A DNA stretch of 64,000 nt from an uncultured Paracoccaceae bacterium (GTDB lineage: Bacteria > Pseudomonadota > Alphaproteobacteria > Rhodobacterales > Rhodobacteraceae), in assembly GCA_905182355.1 (NCBI GenBank), contig CAJJBH010000022.1, positions 81,026 to 145,025 on the forward strand, written 5' to 3'. Every line of letters begins with the position of its first letter. Position 1 is the stretch's first letter. The notes under the pieces are model-generated. The model worked only from the letters and a program-made list of their open reading frames with translations, was not told where the DNA came from and did no database searches. The position numbers and the translations under genes are program-made. This document shows positions 9,055 through 19,350 of this stretch, one piece after another.

Positions 9055-10596
9055 TTATTGAGAGGCTACTTGTGTCACGGCATCTGCCGCGGCCAAGGCC
9101 TTATCGTAATTTGTTACAAGTGCAGTCACTGACGGACCAATGATATCAAGAACCAAAGCGGGATAGACACCCAACAGGATCGTCATCACAATCAACGGCG
9201 CAAAAATCGCACGCTCACGCGTTGTCATGTCTGAAATTGTCTTCAGGCTTTCTTTGATCAGGTCACCCATAACCACGCGGCGGTATAACCACAGCGCATA
9301 AGCGGCCGAGAAGATCACACCAGTTGTCGCAACCGCGGCTACCCATGTGTTCACTTGGAATATAGCCACAAGCGTCAGGAACTCCCCCACAAAACCAGAT
9401 GTACCCGGCAGACCGACATTGGCCATCGTGAACAACATGAAGATCAGCGCAAATGCTGGCATCCGGTTCACAAGACCACCGTAAGCGTCGATGTCACGTG
9501 TGTGCATCCGGTCATAGATGACACCAACACACAGGAACAACGCGCCAGAGATAAAGCCGTGACTGATCATCTGGAAGATCGCGCCATCAATCCCCTGCTG
9601 GTTTGCAGTAAAGATGCCCATGGTTACAAAACCCATGTGGGCCACGGATGAATAGGCGATCAATTTTTTCATGTCTTCTTGGACCAAAGCCACAAGAGAA
9701 GTGTAAACAATCGCAATTGCTGACATCCACAACACCATTGGTGCCAAAACATCCGACCCTACAGGGAACATCGGCAAGGAGAAGCGTAAGAAGCCGTAGC
9801 CGCCCATTTTCAATAGAATCGCAGCCAGCACGACGGAACCCGCCGTTGGGGCCTGAACGTGTGCATCTGGCAACCACGTGTGCACAGGCCACATCGGCAT
9901 CTTGACCGCAAAGCTAGCAAAGAAGGCAAGGAACATTAGCGTTTGCATCCCGCCAACCACTTGGACGCCCAACAGTTCAAATGACCCGTATGAGAATTCA
10001 TGAACCAAAAGCTTGGCAATATCCGTGGTGCCCGCGTCCGCATACATGCCAACCATCGCGACCAACATCAAAACCGATCCCAAAAGGGTATAAAGGAAGA
10101 ACTTAAAACTTGCGTAGATACGGTTTGCCCCCCCCCAAATCCCAACAATCAGGAACATTGGGATTAAGCCCGCCTCAAAGAAGACGTAGAACAACACCAG
10201 ATCAAGTGCCATAAACACGCCAAGCATCAGGGTTTCTAACATCAGGAATGCTATCATGTATTCTTTGACCCGCACCTCGACGTTCCAAGACGCGGCAATC
10301 ACCAGCGGCATCATAAATGTAGTCAGCATCACAAACAGGATGCTGATTCCATCAACGCCCATCTTATATTGCAGGCCCATCAACCAACTGGCTTGTTCAA
10401 CCATTTGGAATTCAGTGTTGCTGCTGTCAAAGCCAGACAGGATGAACAATGAGGCCAAGAAGGTTGCGCTGGTTGCAAACATTGCAATCCATTTGGCGTT
10501 CTTACGCGCGGCTTCGTCGTCGCCCCGCAAAAACAGCGCCATGATCAAGGCTGCAACCGCAGGGATAAAGGTGACTATGGAAAGAATGTTATCCAT
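9055..10596 (-). CDS. nuoM: NADH-quinone oxidoreductase subunit M
   Basis: NuoM (513 residues) is an antiporter-like proton-pumping subunit of complex I. Key segments are [20 protein letters not shown] (channel Glu), [19 protein letters not shown] (channel Lys and His) and [14 protein letters not shown]. The frame stays open upstream to an ATG at 10626. The ATG at 10594-10596 is preferred because it overlaps the nuoL stop as TAATG and has GGGGGAG upstream. Confidence 0.95.
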   Translation of the reverse strand: MDNILSIVTFIPAVAALIMALFLRGDDEAARKNAKWIAMFATSATFLASLFILSGFDSSNTEFQMVEQASWLMGLQYKMGVDGISILFVMLTTFMMPLVIAASWNVEVRVKEYMIAFLMLETLMLGVFMALDLVLFYVFFEAGLIPMFLIVGIWGGANRIYASFKFFLYTLLGSVLMLVAMVGMYADAGTTDIAKLLVHEFSYGSFELLGVQVVGGMQTLMFLAFFASFAVKMPMWPVHTWLPDAHVQAPTAGSVVLAAILLKMGGYGFLRFSLPMFPVGSDVLAPMVLWMSAIAIVYTSLVALVQEDMKKLIAYSSVAHMGFVTMGIFTANQQGIDGAIFQMISHGFISGALFLCVGVIYDRMHTRDIDAYGGLVNRMPAFALIFMLFTMANVGLPGTSGFVGEFLTLVAIFQVNTWVAAVATTGVIFSAAYALWLYRRVVMGDLIKESLKTISDMTTRERAIFAPLIVMTILLGVYPALVLDIIGPSVTALVTNYDKALAAADAVTQVASQ

Positions 10597-12704
10597 TAGT
10601 GTGCTCCCCCACTCATCGTCATCCAAGTGACAAGGACCGCGATCCCGATCACCATGGCAAAGGCGTATGTGAATATATAACCGGACTGCGCACGACCTGC
10701 GAGCTTAGTAAAAAATGGAATGATACCCATAGCAACACCATTTAGCGTGCCATCGATCACAGTCTCATCGCCGCGCTTCCAAAGGAAGCGACCCAAAGCT
10801 TTGGCAGGGTTCACAAACAAAAAGTCATACAGTTCATCAAAATACCATTTGTTTTTCAGGAACAAATACAGTGGTCGTTGGCTTTCGGCCAAACGTCCCG
10901 GCAAGGTCGGATTCCAGATATAGAACCACATCGCCATCAAGAAACCACCAAGCATCGCGACGAACGGTGAAACCTTGACCCAATTGGGAACCGCGTGGGC
11001 ATCGTCCAAAATATGGTTGTCTGGCGCTATGTATAACGCACCCTCACCCGGTTTGCCCGCGAACGCATAGTGATGTTCCGCTTTGCCATCTTTAGCAGCA
11101 TCGCCATGATCGTCAGTTGCACCCTCAACCTTGTCTGCGCCATGCGCGCCTACTTCTTCATAAGGGATGCCATAAAAGGTGGCGACCCGATCGACGTGAC
11201 CAAAGAATGGTTTGAACCAAATCATACCCGCAAAGATCGCACCAAGAGCAAGAACCCCCAGTGGAATCAACATAACCATCGGGCTTTCATGCGCGTGGTC
11301 ATGGGTGTGCTTGTCACCACGTGCTTCGCCATAAAATGTCATGAACATCAGGCGCCAAGAATAAAATGACGTCATTGCAGCTGCGATGACCAGCATCCAA
11401 AAACCATAAGATGAGCCACCAGCATAAGCACTTTCGATAATTGCGTCCTTAGACAGAAATCCTGCAAATCCAATTGGAATACCGAACATATCATAGCTGA
11501 ACGGGATACCCACACCAGTGATCGCCAACGTACCGATCATCATTGCGCGGAAGGTCCACGGGATTTTCTTACGCAATGCGCCGTAGTTGTTCATGTCCTG
11601 CTCGTGGTGCATCGCATGGATTACAGAACCCGCGCCCAAGAACAACATTGCCTTAAAGAAGGCGTGTGTAAACAGGTGGAACATCGCGGCGGAATACATG
11701 CCAACACCCACGGCAACAAACATATAGCCTAGCTGCGAACAGGTTGAATATGCGATGACACGCTTGATGTCGGTTTGAACCAAACCAACGGTGGCTGCAA
11801 AGAACGCTGTGGTTGCGCCCAATACGGTAATGAACATGGTTGCTTGTGGTGCAAACTCCAACAGCGGGGACATCCGGCACATCAAGAAGACACCAGCAGT
11901 TACCATCGTTGCCGCGTGGATCAAGGCCGACACTGGTGTCGGGCCTTCCATCGCGTCAGGCAGCCAAGTGTGTAGGATCAACTGCGCTGATTTACCCATG
12001 GCGCCTATAAACAACAACACTGCCAGTAGGTTTGCCGCGTTCCAATCCGCCCAAAGGAAGGTGATCGACATCTCGGCCACGGCAGGCATTGCTGCAAAGA
12101 TATCATCAAAACGGACCGAGTCCGTCAACATATAAAGACCAAAGATGCCCAATGCGAAACCAAAGTCGCCGATGCGATTCACAACAAACGCTTTGATCGC
12201 AGCGGCATTCGCGGACGGTTTGCGGTAATAGAAGCCAATCAAAAGATAGGATGCAACACCCACACCTTCCCAGCCAAAGAACATCTGGATCAGGTTGTCT
12301 GACGTCACCAACATCAACATCGCGAAGGTAAAGAAAGACAGATATGCAAAGAAACGAGGCTTATAGATCTCGCCGTCTTTCCATTGCGGATCATTGGCCA
12401 TGTAGCCAAAGGAATACAAGTGTACGAGGCTGGAAACCGTGGTGATCACGATCAACATGATCGATGTCAAACGGTCTAAACGAATGGACCAATCAGAACT
12501 AAGTGATCCACTTTCGATCCAACGCAAAATTTGGATCTGTTCAGTCACACCGTCAAATGTCAGGAAGACGACCCAAGACAAGAGTGCGGCCAAGAACAAA
12601 AAGCCGGTCGAAACCCACATTGCTGCGGTTTCACCAATGAAGCGCCAGCCAAAGCCACACAGCAAGGATCCGATTAACGGGGCAAAGAGTATTGTTAGTT
12701 CCAT
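10596..12704 (-). CDS. nuoL: NADH-quinone oxidoreductase subunit L
   Basis: NuoL (702 residues) is the distal antiporter-like subunit, whose long lateral helix HL runs along the membrane arm. [19 protein letters not shown] carries the channel Glu, [30 protein letters not shown] carries channel Lys and His, and a C-terminal amphipathic stretch precedes the last membrane segment. A His/Asp/Lys-rich insertion (about residues 465-565, with HTHDHAHES) lies before HL. The stop overlaps the nuoM start by one base. Confidence 0.95.
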   Translation of the reverse strand: MELTILFAPLIGSLLCGFGWRFIGETAAMWVSTGFLFLAALLSWVVFLTFDGVTEQIQILRWIESGSLSSDWSIRLDRLTSIMLIVITTVSSLVHLYSFGYMANDPQWKDGEIYKPRFFAYLSFFTFAMLMLVTSDNLIQMFFGWEGVGVASYLLIGFYYRKPSANAAAIKAFVVNRIGDFGFALGIFGLYMLTDSVRFDDIFAAMPAVAEMSITFLWADWNAANLLAVLLFIGAMGKSAQLILHTWLPDAMEGPTPVSALIHAATMVTAGVFLMCRMSPLLEFAPQATMFITVLGATTAFFAATVGLVQTDIKRVIAYSTCSQLGYMFVAVGVGMYSAAMFHLFTHAFFKAMLFLGAGSVIHAMHHEQDMNNYGALRKKIPWTFRAMMIGTLAITGVGIPFSYDMFGIPIGFAGFLSKDAIIESAYAGGSSYGFWMLVIAAAMTSFYSWRLMFMTFYGEARGDKHTHDHAHESPMVMLIPLGVLALGAIFAGMIWFKPFFGHVDRVATFYGIPYEEVGAHGADKVEGATDDHGDAAKDGKAEHHYAFAGKPGEGALYIAPDNHILDDAHAVPNWVKVSPFVAMLGGFLMAMWFYIWNPTLPGRLAESQRPLYLFLKNKWYFDELYDFLFVNPAKALGRFLWKRGDETVIDGTLNGVAMGIIPFFTKLAGRAQSGYIFTYAFAMVIGIAVLVTWMTMSGGAH

Positions 12705-12708
12705 GCTC

Positions 12709-13014
12709 TTAACCCTGCATCACATTGACATCTTCAACCGCGATAGTGCCACGGTTGCGGAAGAAACAAACAAGGATCGCAAGACCAATTGCGGCCTCAG
12801 CAGCGGCAACCGTCAAGACGAATAAGGTAAACACTTGCCCGACAAGATCGCCAAGGAACGAGGAAAACGCGACCAAATTAATGTTCACAGCCAAAAGCAT
12901 CAATTCGATACTCATAAGCATAATGATGATGTTCTTGCGATTAAGAAACAGGCCAAAGATGCCAATGACAAACAGCGTTCCCGCCACTGTCAGATAATGT
13001 TCTAGTCCGATCAT
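12709..13014 (-). CDS. nuoK: NADH-quinone oxidoreductase subunit K
   Basis: NuoK (101 residues) has three transmembrane helices and homology to MnhC. The two membrane glutamates of the proton path are present ([11 protein letters not shown] and [11 protein letters not shown]). It ends four bases before nuoL. A 95-bp gap without a reading frame separates it from nuoJ. Confidence 0.95.
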   Translation of the reverse strand: MIGLEHYLTVAGTLFVIGIFGLFLNRKNIIIMLMSIELMLLAVNINLVAFSSFLGDLVGQVFTLFVLTVAAAEAAIGLAILVCFFRNRGTIAVEDVNVMQG

Positions 13015-13055
13015 TTTAGTACCTCGGTCATCTTAGTCTCAACTTTTCATTCCGC

Positions 13056-13073
13056 GTGACATTGATCTGTCAC
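13056..13073. repeat. Hairpin in the nuoJ-nuoK spacer
   Basis: GTGACA (13056-13061) and TGTCAC (13068-13073) form a perfect 6-bp stem with a six-base loop. It lies in the only sizeable spacer (95 bp) within nuoH-N. No U-tract follows, so it is more likely a processing or stability element than a terminator. Confidence 0.35.
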
Positions 13074-13109
13074 AAGTCGTCTTGCATTTGGTCAATCAGC
13101 GTAACGGCG

Positions 13110-13712
13110 TTATAGCCCCTGCCCCGATTTCACATCTTTCAATTCCATCGCTTTGGCAGGATCCCGCATCATCTGGGCAATCACATCTTGACGTTTGACG
13201 TCACCACGATGGCGCAGTGTCAGAACGATTGCACCAATCATCGCAACCAACAGGATCAAGCCTGACAGCTGGAACAACAAGAAGTATTGATCGTAAAGGA
13301 TCATGCCCAACGCCTCGGTGTTATGACGATCGACTGGAACAACTTGCGTGCGCAGGCTTTGCGCCGCCGTGTTGCTTTCCCATGCACCAAAGGCCATCAC
13401 AAACTGCATCAAGATAACAAGACCGATCAACAACGCGAGTGGCATATATTTCGCCATCTCAGCCTTCAGCTCGGCAAAATCGACGTCCAGCATCATAACT
13501 ACAAACAAGAACAACACTGCAACTGCGCCGACATAAACAATAATCAGCAGCATCGCGACAAATTCAGCGCCCAACAGCACGAACAGGCCAGCGGCGCTTA
13601 GAAAGGACAGGATCAACCAAAGCACTGAATGCACAGGATTGCGGCTGACCACGGTAAAGAACCCGCCTGCAATTACGCTGAGTGCAAATAGGTAAAACGC
13701 AAATACCGTCAT
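13110..13712 (-). CDS. nuoJ: NADH-quinone oxidoreductase subunit J
   Basis: NuoJ (200 residues) has five membrane helices in the complex I membrane arm. The pi-bulge helix TM3 ([21 protein letters not shown]) takes part in coupling quinone reduction to proton pumping. The start overlaps the end of the CMD-family gene by four bases (ATGA). Confidence 0.95.
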   Translation of the reverse strand: MTVFAFYLFALSVIAGGFFTVVSRNPVHSVLWLILSFLSAAGLFVLLGAEFVAMLLIIVYVGAVAVLFLFVVMMLDVDFAELKAEMAKYMPLALLIGLVILMQFVMAFGAWESNTAAQSLRTQVVPVDRHNTEALGMILYDQYFLLFQLSGLILLVAMIGAIVLTLRHRGDVKRQDVIAQMMRDPAKAMELKDVKSGQGL

Positions 13713-14113
13713 GTTTCATCGTCCTTTCTGTCGGCCATAACCTTTTGCGCCAATTCAGATGCGCGGGTCACAGCGGGAAGTCCGGCAAACACCGACATCA
13801 TCCCTATCGTCTCGCTAATATGTTGTTCTGTCGCACCCGCTTCAGCAGCGTGGCGAACAGTTTGGCGGATCGCCATTTCGTTTTGCGCGCCTTGCATCGT
13901 CAAGCCTGCAAGGGTCAGCAACAATTTGGTGCGCGCATCCAGGCCACCCTCGTTCAGCGTCGAGCCAAACATGGTTTCCATCATGTCTTTGGGCATCGTA
14001 CCCATCATCTTTTCAAACCCTTCGGGCGAAAACGATTCCATAGCCGGAAACGACTTTGCCATCTCCTGCATCTTGGCCATCATATCGGCAAAAGGGTTCT
14101 TTTGATCACTCAT
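13709..14113 (-). CDS. Carboxymuconolactone decarboxylase/AhpD-fold protein without cysteines
   Basis: This 134-residue cytosolic protein is inserted between nuoI and nuoJ. The C-terminal two thirds ([14 protein letters not shown], then [23 protein letters not shown]) match the CMD/AhpD helical fold. It has no cysteine at all, so the CxxC peroxidase site of AhpD is absent. The N-terminus is Met-rich ([18 protein letters not shown]). It overlaps nuoI and nuoJ by four bases each. Such a gene is common in rhodobacterial nuo operons. Its role is unknown, and a structural or assembly function is inferred from position only. Confidence 0.82.
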   Translation of the reverse strand: MSDQKNPFADMMAKMQEMAKSFPAMESFSPEGFEKMMGTMPKDMMETMFGSTLNEGGLDARTKLLLTLAGLTMQGAQNEMAIRQTVRHAAEAGATEQHISETIGMMSVFAGLPAVTRASELAQKVMADRKDDET

Positions 14114-14604
14114 CGGTACGGTGCATCCATCTCTAAGTTACGTGCGATTTCACCTTCCCAACGGTCCCCGTTCGCAAGCAACTTGTCTTTGTCGTAAAAC
14201 AGCTCTTCACGGGTCTCGGTTGCGTATTCGAAATTCGGGCCTTCAACGATGGCATCCACAGGACAGGCTTCTTGGCAGAAACCGCAGTAGATGCATTTGG
14301 TCATATCGATGTCATATCGCGTGGTGCGGCGGCTGCCGTCTTCACGTGGTTCCGCATCAATTGTAATAGCTTGGGCAGGACAGACAGCTTCGCACAACTT
14401 ACATGCGATGCAGCGTTCTTCGCCATTTGGGTAGCGACGCAGCGCGTGCTCACCACGAAAACGTGGTGACAATGGCCCTTTTTCATGCGGGTAGTTCAAC
14501 GTTGCCTTGGGGCGCAAGAAATACTTCATCCCCAGCTTGAACCCCACCCAAAAATCTTGAAGCAGGAAGTACTTGGCAGCGCGAGTGTAATCGATCTGTG
14601 TCAT
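14110..14604 (-). CDS. nuoI: NADH-quinone oxidoreductase subunit I
   Basis: NuoI (164 residues) carries the two [4Fe-4S] clusters N6a and N6b that pass electrons to NuoB. The eight ligands are in [12 protein letters not shown] and [12 protein letters not shown]. The start chosen (ATG 14604) has a perfect AGGAGG six bases upstream; the open frame to 14625 runs back into nuoH. Confidence 0.95.
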   Translation of the reverse strand: MTQIDYTRAAKYFLLQDFWVGFKLGMKYFLRPKATLNYPHEKGPLSPRFRGEHALRRYPNGEERCIACKLCEAVCPAQAITIDAEPREDGSRRTTRYDIDMTKCIYCGFCQEACPVDAIVEGPNFEYATETREELFYDKDKLLANGDRWEGEIARNLEMDAPYR

Positions 14605-14606
14605 GA

Positions 14607-15647
14607 TTAACCTCCTACGGCCCAACGGGCATAGACGCCCCAGAACCAGTCAAATTTTGCAGCAAAGGCTACGAAAACAACCCAGATTAGCGAGAATGGT
14701 AGGAACACTTTCCAACCCAGACGCATTAATTGATCGTAGCGGTAGCGCGGCGTGATCGCTTTCACCATCGCAAAGAAGAAGAACACGAGGCCCATCTTGG
14801 CAATCATCCAGAAGATACCATCTGGGAGACCTGGGATTGGGGACAACCAGCCACCAAAGAACATCAATGCAATCAAAGCACACATCAGAACCACAGCCGT
14901 CAATTCGCCAATCATGAACAACAGGAAGGGGGTAGATGAATATTCGACCTGATATCCAGCAACCAGTTCAGATTCCGCTTCGGGCAAATCAAACGGTGGG
15001 CGGTTGGTCTCAGCCAATGCGCTGATAAAGAACAAAATCAGCATCGGGAAATGCGGCAACCAGTACCAGTTTAGCAATCCGTAGCTGCCCCGCTGTGCAT
15101 CGACAATCGCGCTAAAGTTCATCGATCCAGTCGAGAGGATGATACCGATAATGATTAGGCCAATCGAAACCTCATAAGAAATCATCTGTGCCGCAGATCG
15201 AAGTGATCCGAGGAACGGGTATTTCGAGTTAGACGCCCAGCCCCCCATGATCACGCCATATACTTCCAAAGAAGACACTGCGAAAACATATAGGATTGCA
15301 ACATTTACGTTAGAAATAACCCAACCATCGTTGAACGGAATAACCGCCCAAGCGATCAATGACATAACAAGCGTCACCATCGGGGCCATGAAAAACACGG
15401 CCTTGTCGGCCCCTGCAGGCACAACGATTTCCTTGACGATGTATTTGCCAAAATCGGCAAAACTTTGCAGCAGACCAAAGACACCAACAACGTTGGGTCC
15501 ACGGCGCATTTGAACAGCAGCCCAAATCTTACGATCCGCATACATTAAAAACGCCAATGCAACGAGCAATGGCACGACAACCAGTAAAATTTGCCCGATA
15601 ATCACCAGCAACATTCCAAGGTTCGTATTAAAAAAGAAATCAGCCAT
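14607..15647 (-). CDS. nuoH: NADH-quinone oxidoreductase subunit H
   Basis: NuoH (346 residues) is the membrane subunit that joins the peripheral arm and lines the quinone chamber. [20 protein letters not shown] is the acidic loop next to the quinone site, and [19 protein letters not shown] is the TM1-2 loop. Eight or so membrane helices are visible. Confidence 0.95.
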   Translation of the reverse strand: MADFFFNTNLGMLLVIIGQILLVVVPLLVALAFLMYADRKIWAAVQMRRGPNVVGVFGLLQSFADFGKYIVKEIVVPAGADKAVFFMAPMVTLVMSLIAWAVIPFNDGWVISNVNVAILYVFAVSSLEVYGVIMGGWASNSKYPFLGSLRSAAQMISYEVSIGLIIIGIILSTGSMNFSAIVDAQRGSYGLLNWYWLPHFPMLILFFISALAETNRPPFDLPEAESELVAGYQVEYSSTPFLLFMIGELTAVVLMCALIALMFFGGWLSPIPGLPDGIFWMIAKMGLVFFFFAMVKAITPRYRYDQLMRLGWKVFLPFSLIWVVFVAFAAKFDWFWGVYARWAVGG

Positions 15648-15653
15648 AGGTCC

Positions 15654-16037
15654 TCACACCGTCGGTATACCCTTCTCCACGCAAGCGGCAGTCACGACTT
15701 CGGCGTCGATCGTGCGCAACCCGCGCGGCAAAGCAGGCGAGATGGTGTAAACAGCATCTGCCGACCACACGCCACCCTCTTCGTTCACATTTGTACGTAC
15801 ATGACGTGCAAAACCCCAACCACGGATTAACGTATACTGCGCTGCAGCACATTCAGCGTAGCGCGATACGTCTTTTGTCGTGATTGCATTGGTCATTTGC
15901 ACTTTGAATTGCACCAAGTCTTGATCCAGTAGTGCTGTCTCGACCCCCAAATATTCAGAGATGAATTGCTCTGCTGTAGGCACCGCGGGTTCACACGCGG
16001 CCAACGGCATCAAGGATATGAGCACCCAAGCTTTCAT
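15654..16037 (-). CDS. Small lipoprotein between nuoG and nuoH
   Basis: This 127-residue protein of unknown function begins with a lipoprotein signal ([15 protein letters not shown], with Cys15 as lipidation site). The mature part has two further Cys (CAAAQYT and the C-terminal [10 protein letters not shown]), which could form a periplasmic disulfide. It overlaps nuoG by four bases and ends six bases before the nuoH start, so it is co-translated with complex I. I do not recognise the family. Confidence 0.8.
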   Translation of the reverse strand: MKAWVLISLMPLAACEPAVPTAEQFISEYLGVETALLDQDLVQFKVQMTNAITTKDVSRYAECAAAQYTLIRGWGFARHVRTNVNEEGGVWSADAVYTISPALPRGLRTIDAEVVTAACVEKGIPTV

Positions 16038-18049
16038 TCTGCTGCCATTGCTCCGTCGCGGCGTGATTTAACACCCGCGCTAAGCTCTGCCATCACCTCA
16101 CTTGCGCGCGCAATTGGGTTGGTCAGGTAGAAATCAGTCACGGCGTTGCGAAAATCCGCTTTGCCCAATTTGCCAGCCTTTTCAGGGTTCCAATCGTTTT
16201 CACGAACAACGTTGATGTCACCCAAGTGCGGAACCACCTTCACAAGTGCGCTGCGCAATTGCACAATGCTGTCAAATGGAAGCGTTGCATCCAATTCGGC
16301 ACTCAAAGCACGTAAGATCGCCCAGTTTTCTTTGGCCTCGCCTGGGGCAAAGCCCGCACGTTGGGCCAGTTGTGGACGCCCTTCAGTGTTGACGAACATA
16401 CCCGCTTCTTCGGTATAAGCAGCACCCGGCAGAATGATGTCTGCGCGATGTGCTCCACGATCACCGTGGCTGCCCTGATATATAACAAATGGACCTGCAT
16501 CGATATCGACCTCGTCAGACCCAAGGTTATAGATCACCTCAGCCTGTGAGATACCATCCATACCGTCCGCGTTCGTAGCACCAATGTCCATCGCACCGAC
16601 ACGGCTTGCTGCTGTGTGCAAGACCATGAATTTAGATTGCACAGAAGCAGCCATGTTCATCACGGTTCCCAGAACCGCCGCACCGTCGGCTTCGTTCAAT
16701 GCGCCCTGTCCGATAATCACAACACCTGGTTGGTCATGTTTGTCCGAAAGACCCATCGCGGCCAATTCAGCCAAAGCCGCGCGACCCGTGCCCAAGTGGA
16801 TGGTGTCATATGTCAGATCAACGTTTTCGCCGATCACGGCAACATTCGCGCCGCGTGTCCATGCCTTACGGATACGCGCGTTCAGAACAGGTGATTCCAA
16901 AACAGGGTTGGTCCCGATCAAAATGATCCGTTCAGCTGTATCGATATCTTCGATTGTTGCATTGCCAACGTAACCCGAACGATTTCCTGCAGGCAGCTTC
17001 GCACCATCGGTGCGACATTCGACAACGCCGCCCTGCCCCTCGATCAAAGTCTTCAAAGCATAAGCCGCTTCAACAGATGCTAGATCGCCAACCAGACCGG
17101 CCAGTTTCTTACCCTTCATCGCAGTTGCAGCAGCACTTAACGCTTCTGGCCAGCTGGCTTTGCGCAAAGACCCGTTTTCACGAATATAAGGTGTGTCCAA
17201 ACGCTGACGACGCAATCCGTCCCAAACGAAACGGGTTTTGTCTGAAATCCATTCTTCATTCACGCCGTCGTGATTCAACGGCAAGAACCGCATAACCTCA
17301 CGGCCTTTGGTGTCCACACGGATATTGGAACCAAGGGCGTCCATCACATCAATCGATTCCGTCTTGGTCAGTTCCCAAGGACGGGCTGTAAAAGCGTAAG
17401 GTTTAGACACCAGTGCACCAACAGGGCACAAATCAATGATGTTGCCTTGCAGGTTAGAATCCAATGTTTCGCCCAAATACGACGTAATCTCTGCATCTTC
17501 GCCGCGGCCCGTTTGGCCCATCTGCGTGATACCTGCAACTTCCGACGTGAACCGCACACAGCGCGTGCAGGAAATGCAGCGTGTCATGTGGGTTTCAACC
17601 AATGGACCAAGGTCCAGATCATCGGTCGCACGTTTGGCTTCGCGGAACCGCGAGAAATCAACACCGTAAGCCATCGCTTGGTCTTGAAGATCGCATTCAC
17701 CGCCCTGATCGCAAATTGGGCAATCAAGTGGGTGATTGATCAAAAGAAATTCCATCACACCTTCACGGGCCTTTTTGACCATCGGTGAATTGGTTTTCAC
17801 GACAGGCGGTTGGCCTTCGGGACCCGGACGCAAATCTTTAACCTGCATCGCGCAAGACGCGGTAGGCTTCGGCGGACCGCCAACAACCTCGACCAGACAC
17901 ATGCGGCAGTTACCCGCAATAGTCAGGCGCTCGTGATAGCAGAAACGGGGCACTTCGACGCCTGCTTCTTCACAGGCTTGGATCAGGGTTAATCCCCCAT
18001 CCACTTCGATGTCTTTTCCGTCGATGTTGATCTTGCGAAGGTCGCTCAT
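16034..18049 (-). CDS. nuoG: NADH-quinone oxidoreductase subunit G
   Basis: NuoG (671 residues) is the large iron-sulfur subunit of the NADH module. The N-terminal [2Fe-2S] N1b ligands are in [10 protein letters not shown] and NCRMCLVEV. The N5 cluster has [18 protein letters not shown] and N4 has [10 protein letters not shown], with a later Cys. The molybdopterin-oxidoreductase-like domain follows, without cofactor. It is shorter than the roughly 900-residue E. coli form, as is usual in Rhodobacterales. Confidence 0.95.
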   Translation of the reverse strand: MSDLRKINIDGKDIEVDGGLTLIQACEEAGVEVPRFCYHERLTIAGNCRMCLVEVVGGPPKPTASCAMQVKDLRPGPEGQPPVVKTNSPMVKKAREGVMEFLLINHPLDCPICDQGGECDLQDQAMAYGVDFSRFREAKRATDDLDLGPLVETHMTRCISCTRCVRFTSEVAGITQMGQTGRGEDAEITSYLGETLDSNLQGNIIDLCPVGALVSKPYAFTARPWELTKTESIDVMDALGSNIRVDTKGREVMRFLPLNHDGVNEEWISDKTRFVWDGLRRQRLDTPYIRENGSLRKASWPEALSAAATAMKGKKLAGLVGDLASVEAAYALKTLIEGQGGVVECRTDGAKLPAGNRSGYVGNATIEDIDTAERIILIGTNPVLESPVLNARIRKAWTRGANVAVIGENVDLTYDTIHLGTGRAALAELAAMGLSDKHDQPGVVIIGQGALNEADGAAVLGTVMNMAASVQSKFMVLHTAASRVGAMDIGATNADGMDGISQAEVIYNLGSDEVDIDAGPFVIYQGSHGDRGAHRADIILPGAAYTEEAGMFVNTEGRPQLAQRAGFAPGEAKENWAILRALSAELDATLPFDSIVQLRSALVKVVPHLGDINVVRENDWNPEKAGKLGKADFRNAVTDFYLTNPIARASEVMAELSAGVKSRRDGAMAAE

Positions 18050-18052
18050 GAA

Positions 18053-18454
18053 TCAATTCACCTTGAGTAACGCGCCAATCTGGCTCGATTTTTTAATTTC
18101 TGCACGCCCAAGCGCACAGTAGCTTTGTGGGTTTCCTACCTTCACGCCATTGGCTTTCAAGTAGGTTTTGGTTTTTGCCTTCAAACGGGCCTTTTCCGCA
18201 GACGACTTGCGATAGGCGTCGATCTCGGCATCGGAGTATCCCATGTCAAAGGCCTTATCGCGCAACCCGTTCACCAAGCGCAACGCCTTGATGTAACGTG
18301 GAGATATATTTGGGCATTGTTTTCTGATTTCATTGGCCAAACCAACGGCAAAAATCGCTCCATCGATAGAGGGGACATCGCGCAATGCAGGTTTTGCCGC
18401 GACCGTTGTCCCAACCATTGTCAAAACAGCAACGGGAATCATCACTTTAAACAT
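18053..18454 (-). CDS. DUF5333 family exported protein
   Basis: This 133-residue protein has a signal peptide (FKVMIPVAVLTMVGTTVAA, cleavage near residue 20) and a helical, Lys/Arg-rich periplasmic domain with two Cys (RKQCPN and SYCALG). It matches the DUF5333 family known mainly from Rhodobacterales nuo loci. The start has AAGGA upstream and lies inside the end of the 47-codon micro-gene, suggesting translational coupling. Its function is unknown. Confidence 0.8.
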   Translation of the reverse strand: MFKVMIPVAVLTMVGTTVAAKPALRDVPSIDGAIFAVGLANEIRKQCPNISPRYIKALRLVNGLRDKAFDMGYSDAEIDAYRKSSAEKARLKAKTKTYLKANGVKVGNPQSYCALGRAEIKKSSQIGALLKVN

Positions 18455-18590
18455 TCTTGGATCCTTTCACAGAACGGCTGGATGCAACATGCACCTCAGC
18501 TGTTTGGGAAATGGGGCCCACCTTGGTTGTTATGCAATAACAAGCCGCTGGAATGGCGATCCATACGTAATATGTTGCCCACAAAGTCAC
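18447..18590 (-). CDS. 47-codon membrane micro-gene between lipoprotein and DUF5333
   Basis: The GTG start (18588-18590) forms a GTGA overlap with the stop of the upstream lipoprotein gene. The TAA (18447-18449) lies eight bases into the DUF5333 gene. The product opens with a hydrophobic helix (TLWATYYVWIAIPAACYCI), followed by a hydrophilic tail of about 25 residues ending RSVKGSKNV. Without this frame the 132 bp would be an unexplained gap in a tightly packed operon. I recognise no family. Support is from the overlaps on both sides. Confidence 0.5.
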   Translation of the reverse strand: MTLWATYYVWIAIPAACYCITTKVGPISQTAEVHVASSRSVKGSKNV

Positions 18591-18907
18591 GGTGCGCAAG
18601 TTCCACGCAGTTCCAACTTATCTTTCGAAATAGTAAGGCTACCATCTTCGGCATCCGGCCCGTTGAGCCATGCAACATCGGAAGTACCATATTGCTTGAT
18701 GCAGTATTTGGTCGCTTCATAGCGCCCTGCTTCGCGTGCACCAAGAAGTGAACTTGAAACTGGAGATGCTGAAACAACAAACTGATCACGCTGTTTGTCG
18801 ACCTTTGACACTTTCACGCGATATTTGTGCCCGTCAAATGCTGGGCGGTTGTCATTTTGTGCACAAGCCGCCAAAATCAAAACAGACGTAGGCAAAAGCC
18901 AGCGCAT
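18587..18907 (-). CDS. Small lipoprotein in the nuo operon
   Basis: This 106-residue protein has a clear lipobox (RWLLPTSVLILAAC, Cys about 14), then AQNDNRPAFDGHKYRVKVSKV. It carries two more Cys (KYCIKQYG and GTCAP) near the C-terminus. The ATG at 18907 overlaps the MAPEG stop as TAATG, so it is preferred to the longer open frame from 18970. Its function is unknown. Confidence 0.78.
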   Translation of the reverse strand: MRWLLPTSVLILAACAQNDNRPAFDGHKYRVKVSKVDKQRDQFVVSASPVSSSLLGAREAGRYEATKYCIKQYGTSDVAWLNGPDAEDGSLTISKDKLELRGTCAP

Positions 18908-19314
18908 TAGAATGCCCCCCAAATGCCCATAATGGCCAAACCGAACACGCATAAAAGACCAACAAACCATGTGGCGCTACGCAACCCTTCGTTTGTTGTT
19001 CCAATGTGAACGACAGCCGTTGCAACACGTGCAAGTAGGAAGACTAACGCAAATATATTGACCCACAGAGGTGAACCACCAGTCAATATCGCCGCCATCA
19101 AAGCAGCAATAAAAGGTCCGGCGCTTTCCACTGCATTCATAAACGCGCGATTGCGGCGATATACGACATTATCGTAATCCCGCTTGGGCTGTCCACACTC
19201 ACAACGGTTTTCTGGCGAACCTCCGCCAGCACTCAGCCCACCAAGAACAGAAATCAATATTGCAAAGCAAGCAAGTGACGCCAGCGCGTGGCTGTAAACA
19301 TCAAAAATGTCCAT
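18907..19314 (-). CDS. MAPEG family membrane protein
   Basis: The protein (135 residues) has four hydrophobic helices and a cytosolic or lumenal loop with CECGQPKRDYDNVVYRRNRAFMNAVE. The RNRAFMNAVESAGPF segment matches the MAPEG (glutathione/eicosanoid metabolism) signature. Bacterial MAPEG proteins are mostly uncharacterised, and a redox role next to complex I is only inferred. It lies 36 bases after nuoF. Confidence 0.8.
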   Translation of the reverse strand: MDIFDVYSHALASLACFAILISVLGGLSAGGGSPENRCECGQPKRDYDNVVYRRNRAFMNAVESAGPFIAALMAAILTGGSPLWVNIFALVFLLARVATAVVHIGTTNEGLRSATWFVGLLCVFGLAIMGIWGAF

Positions 19315-19350
19315 GTCGAACTTTCCCTTGTCCCTGTGTCAATTGAACGC

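Noticed and set aside
9055..10626. nuoM starting at the upstream ATG 10626
   Set aside because: That start lies inside nuoL and adds a hydrophilic stretch; the ATG at 10596 has a good Shine-Dalgarno and TAATG coupling.
13015..13109. A hidden gene between nuoJ and nuoK
   Set aside because: All frames are interrupted within a few codons; only a small hairpin is visible.
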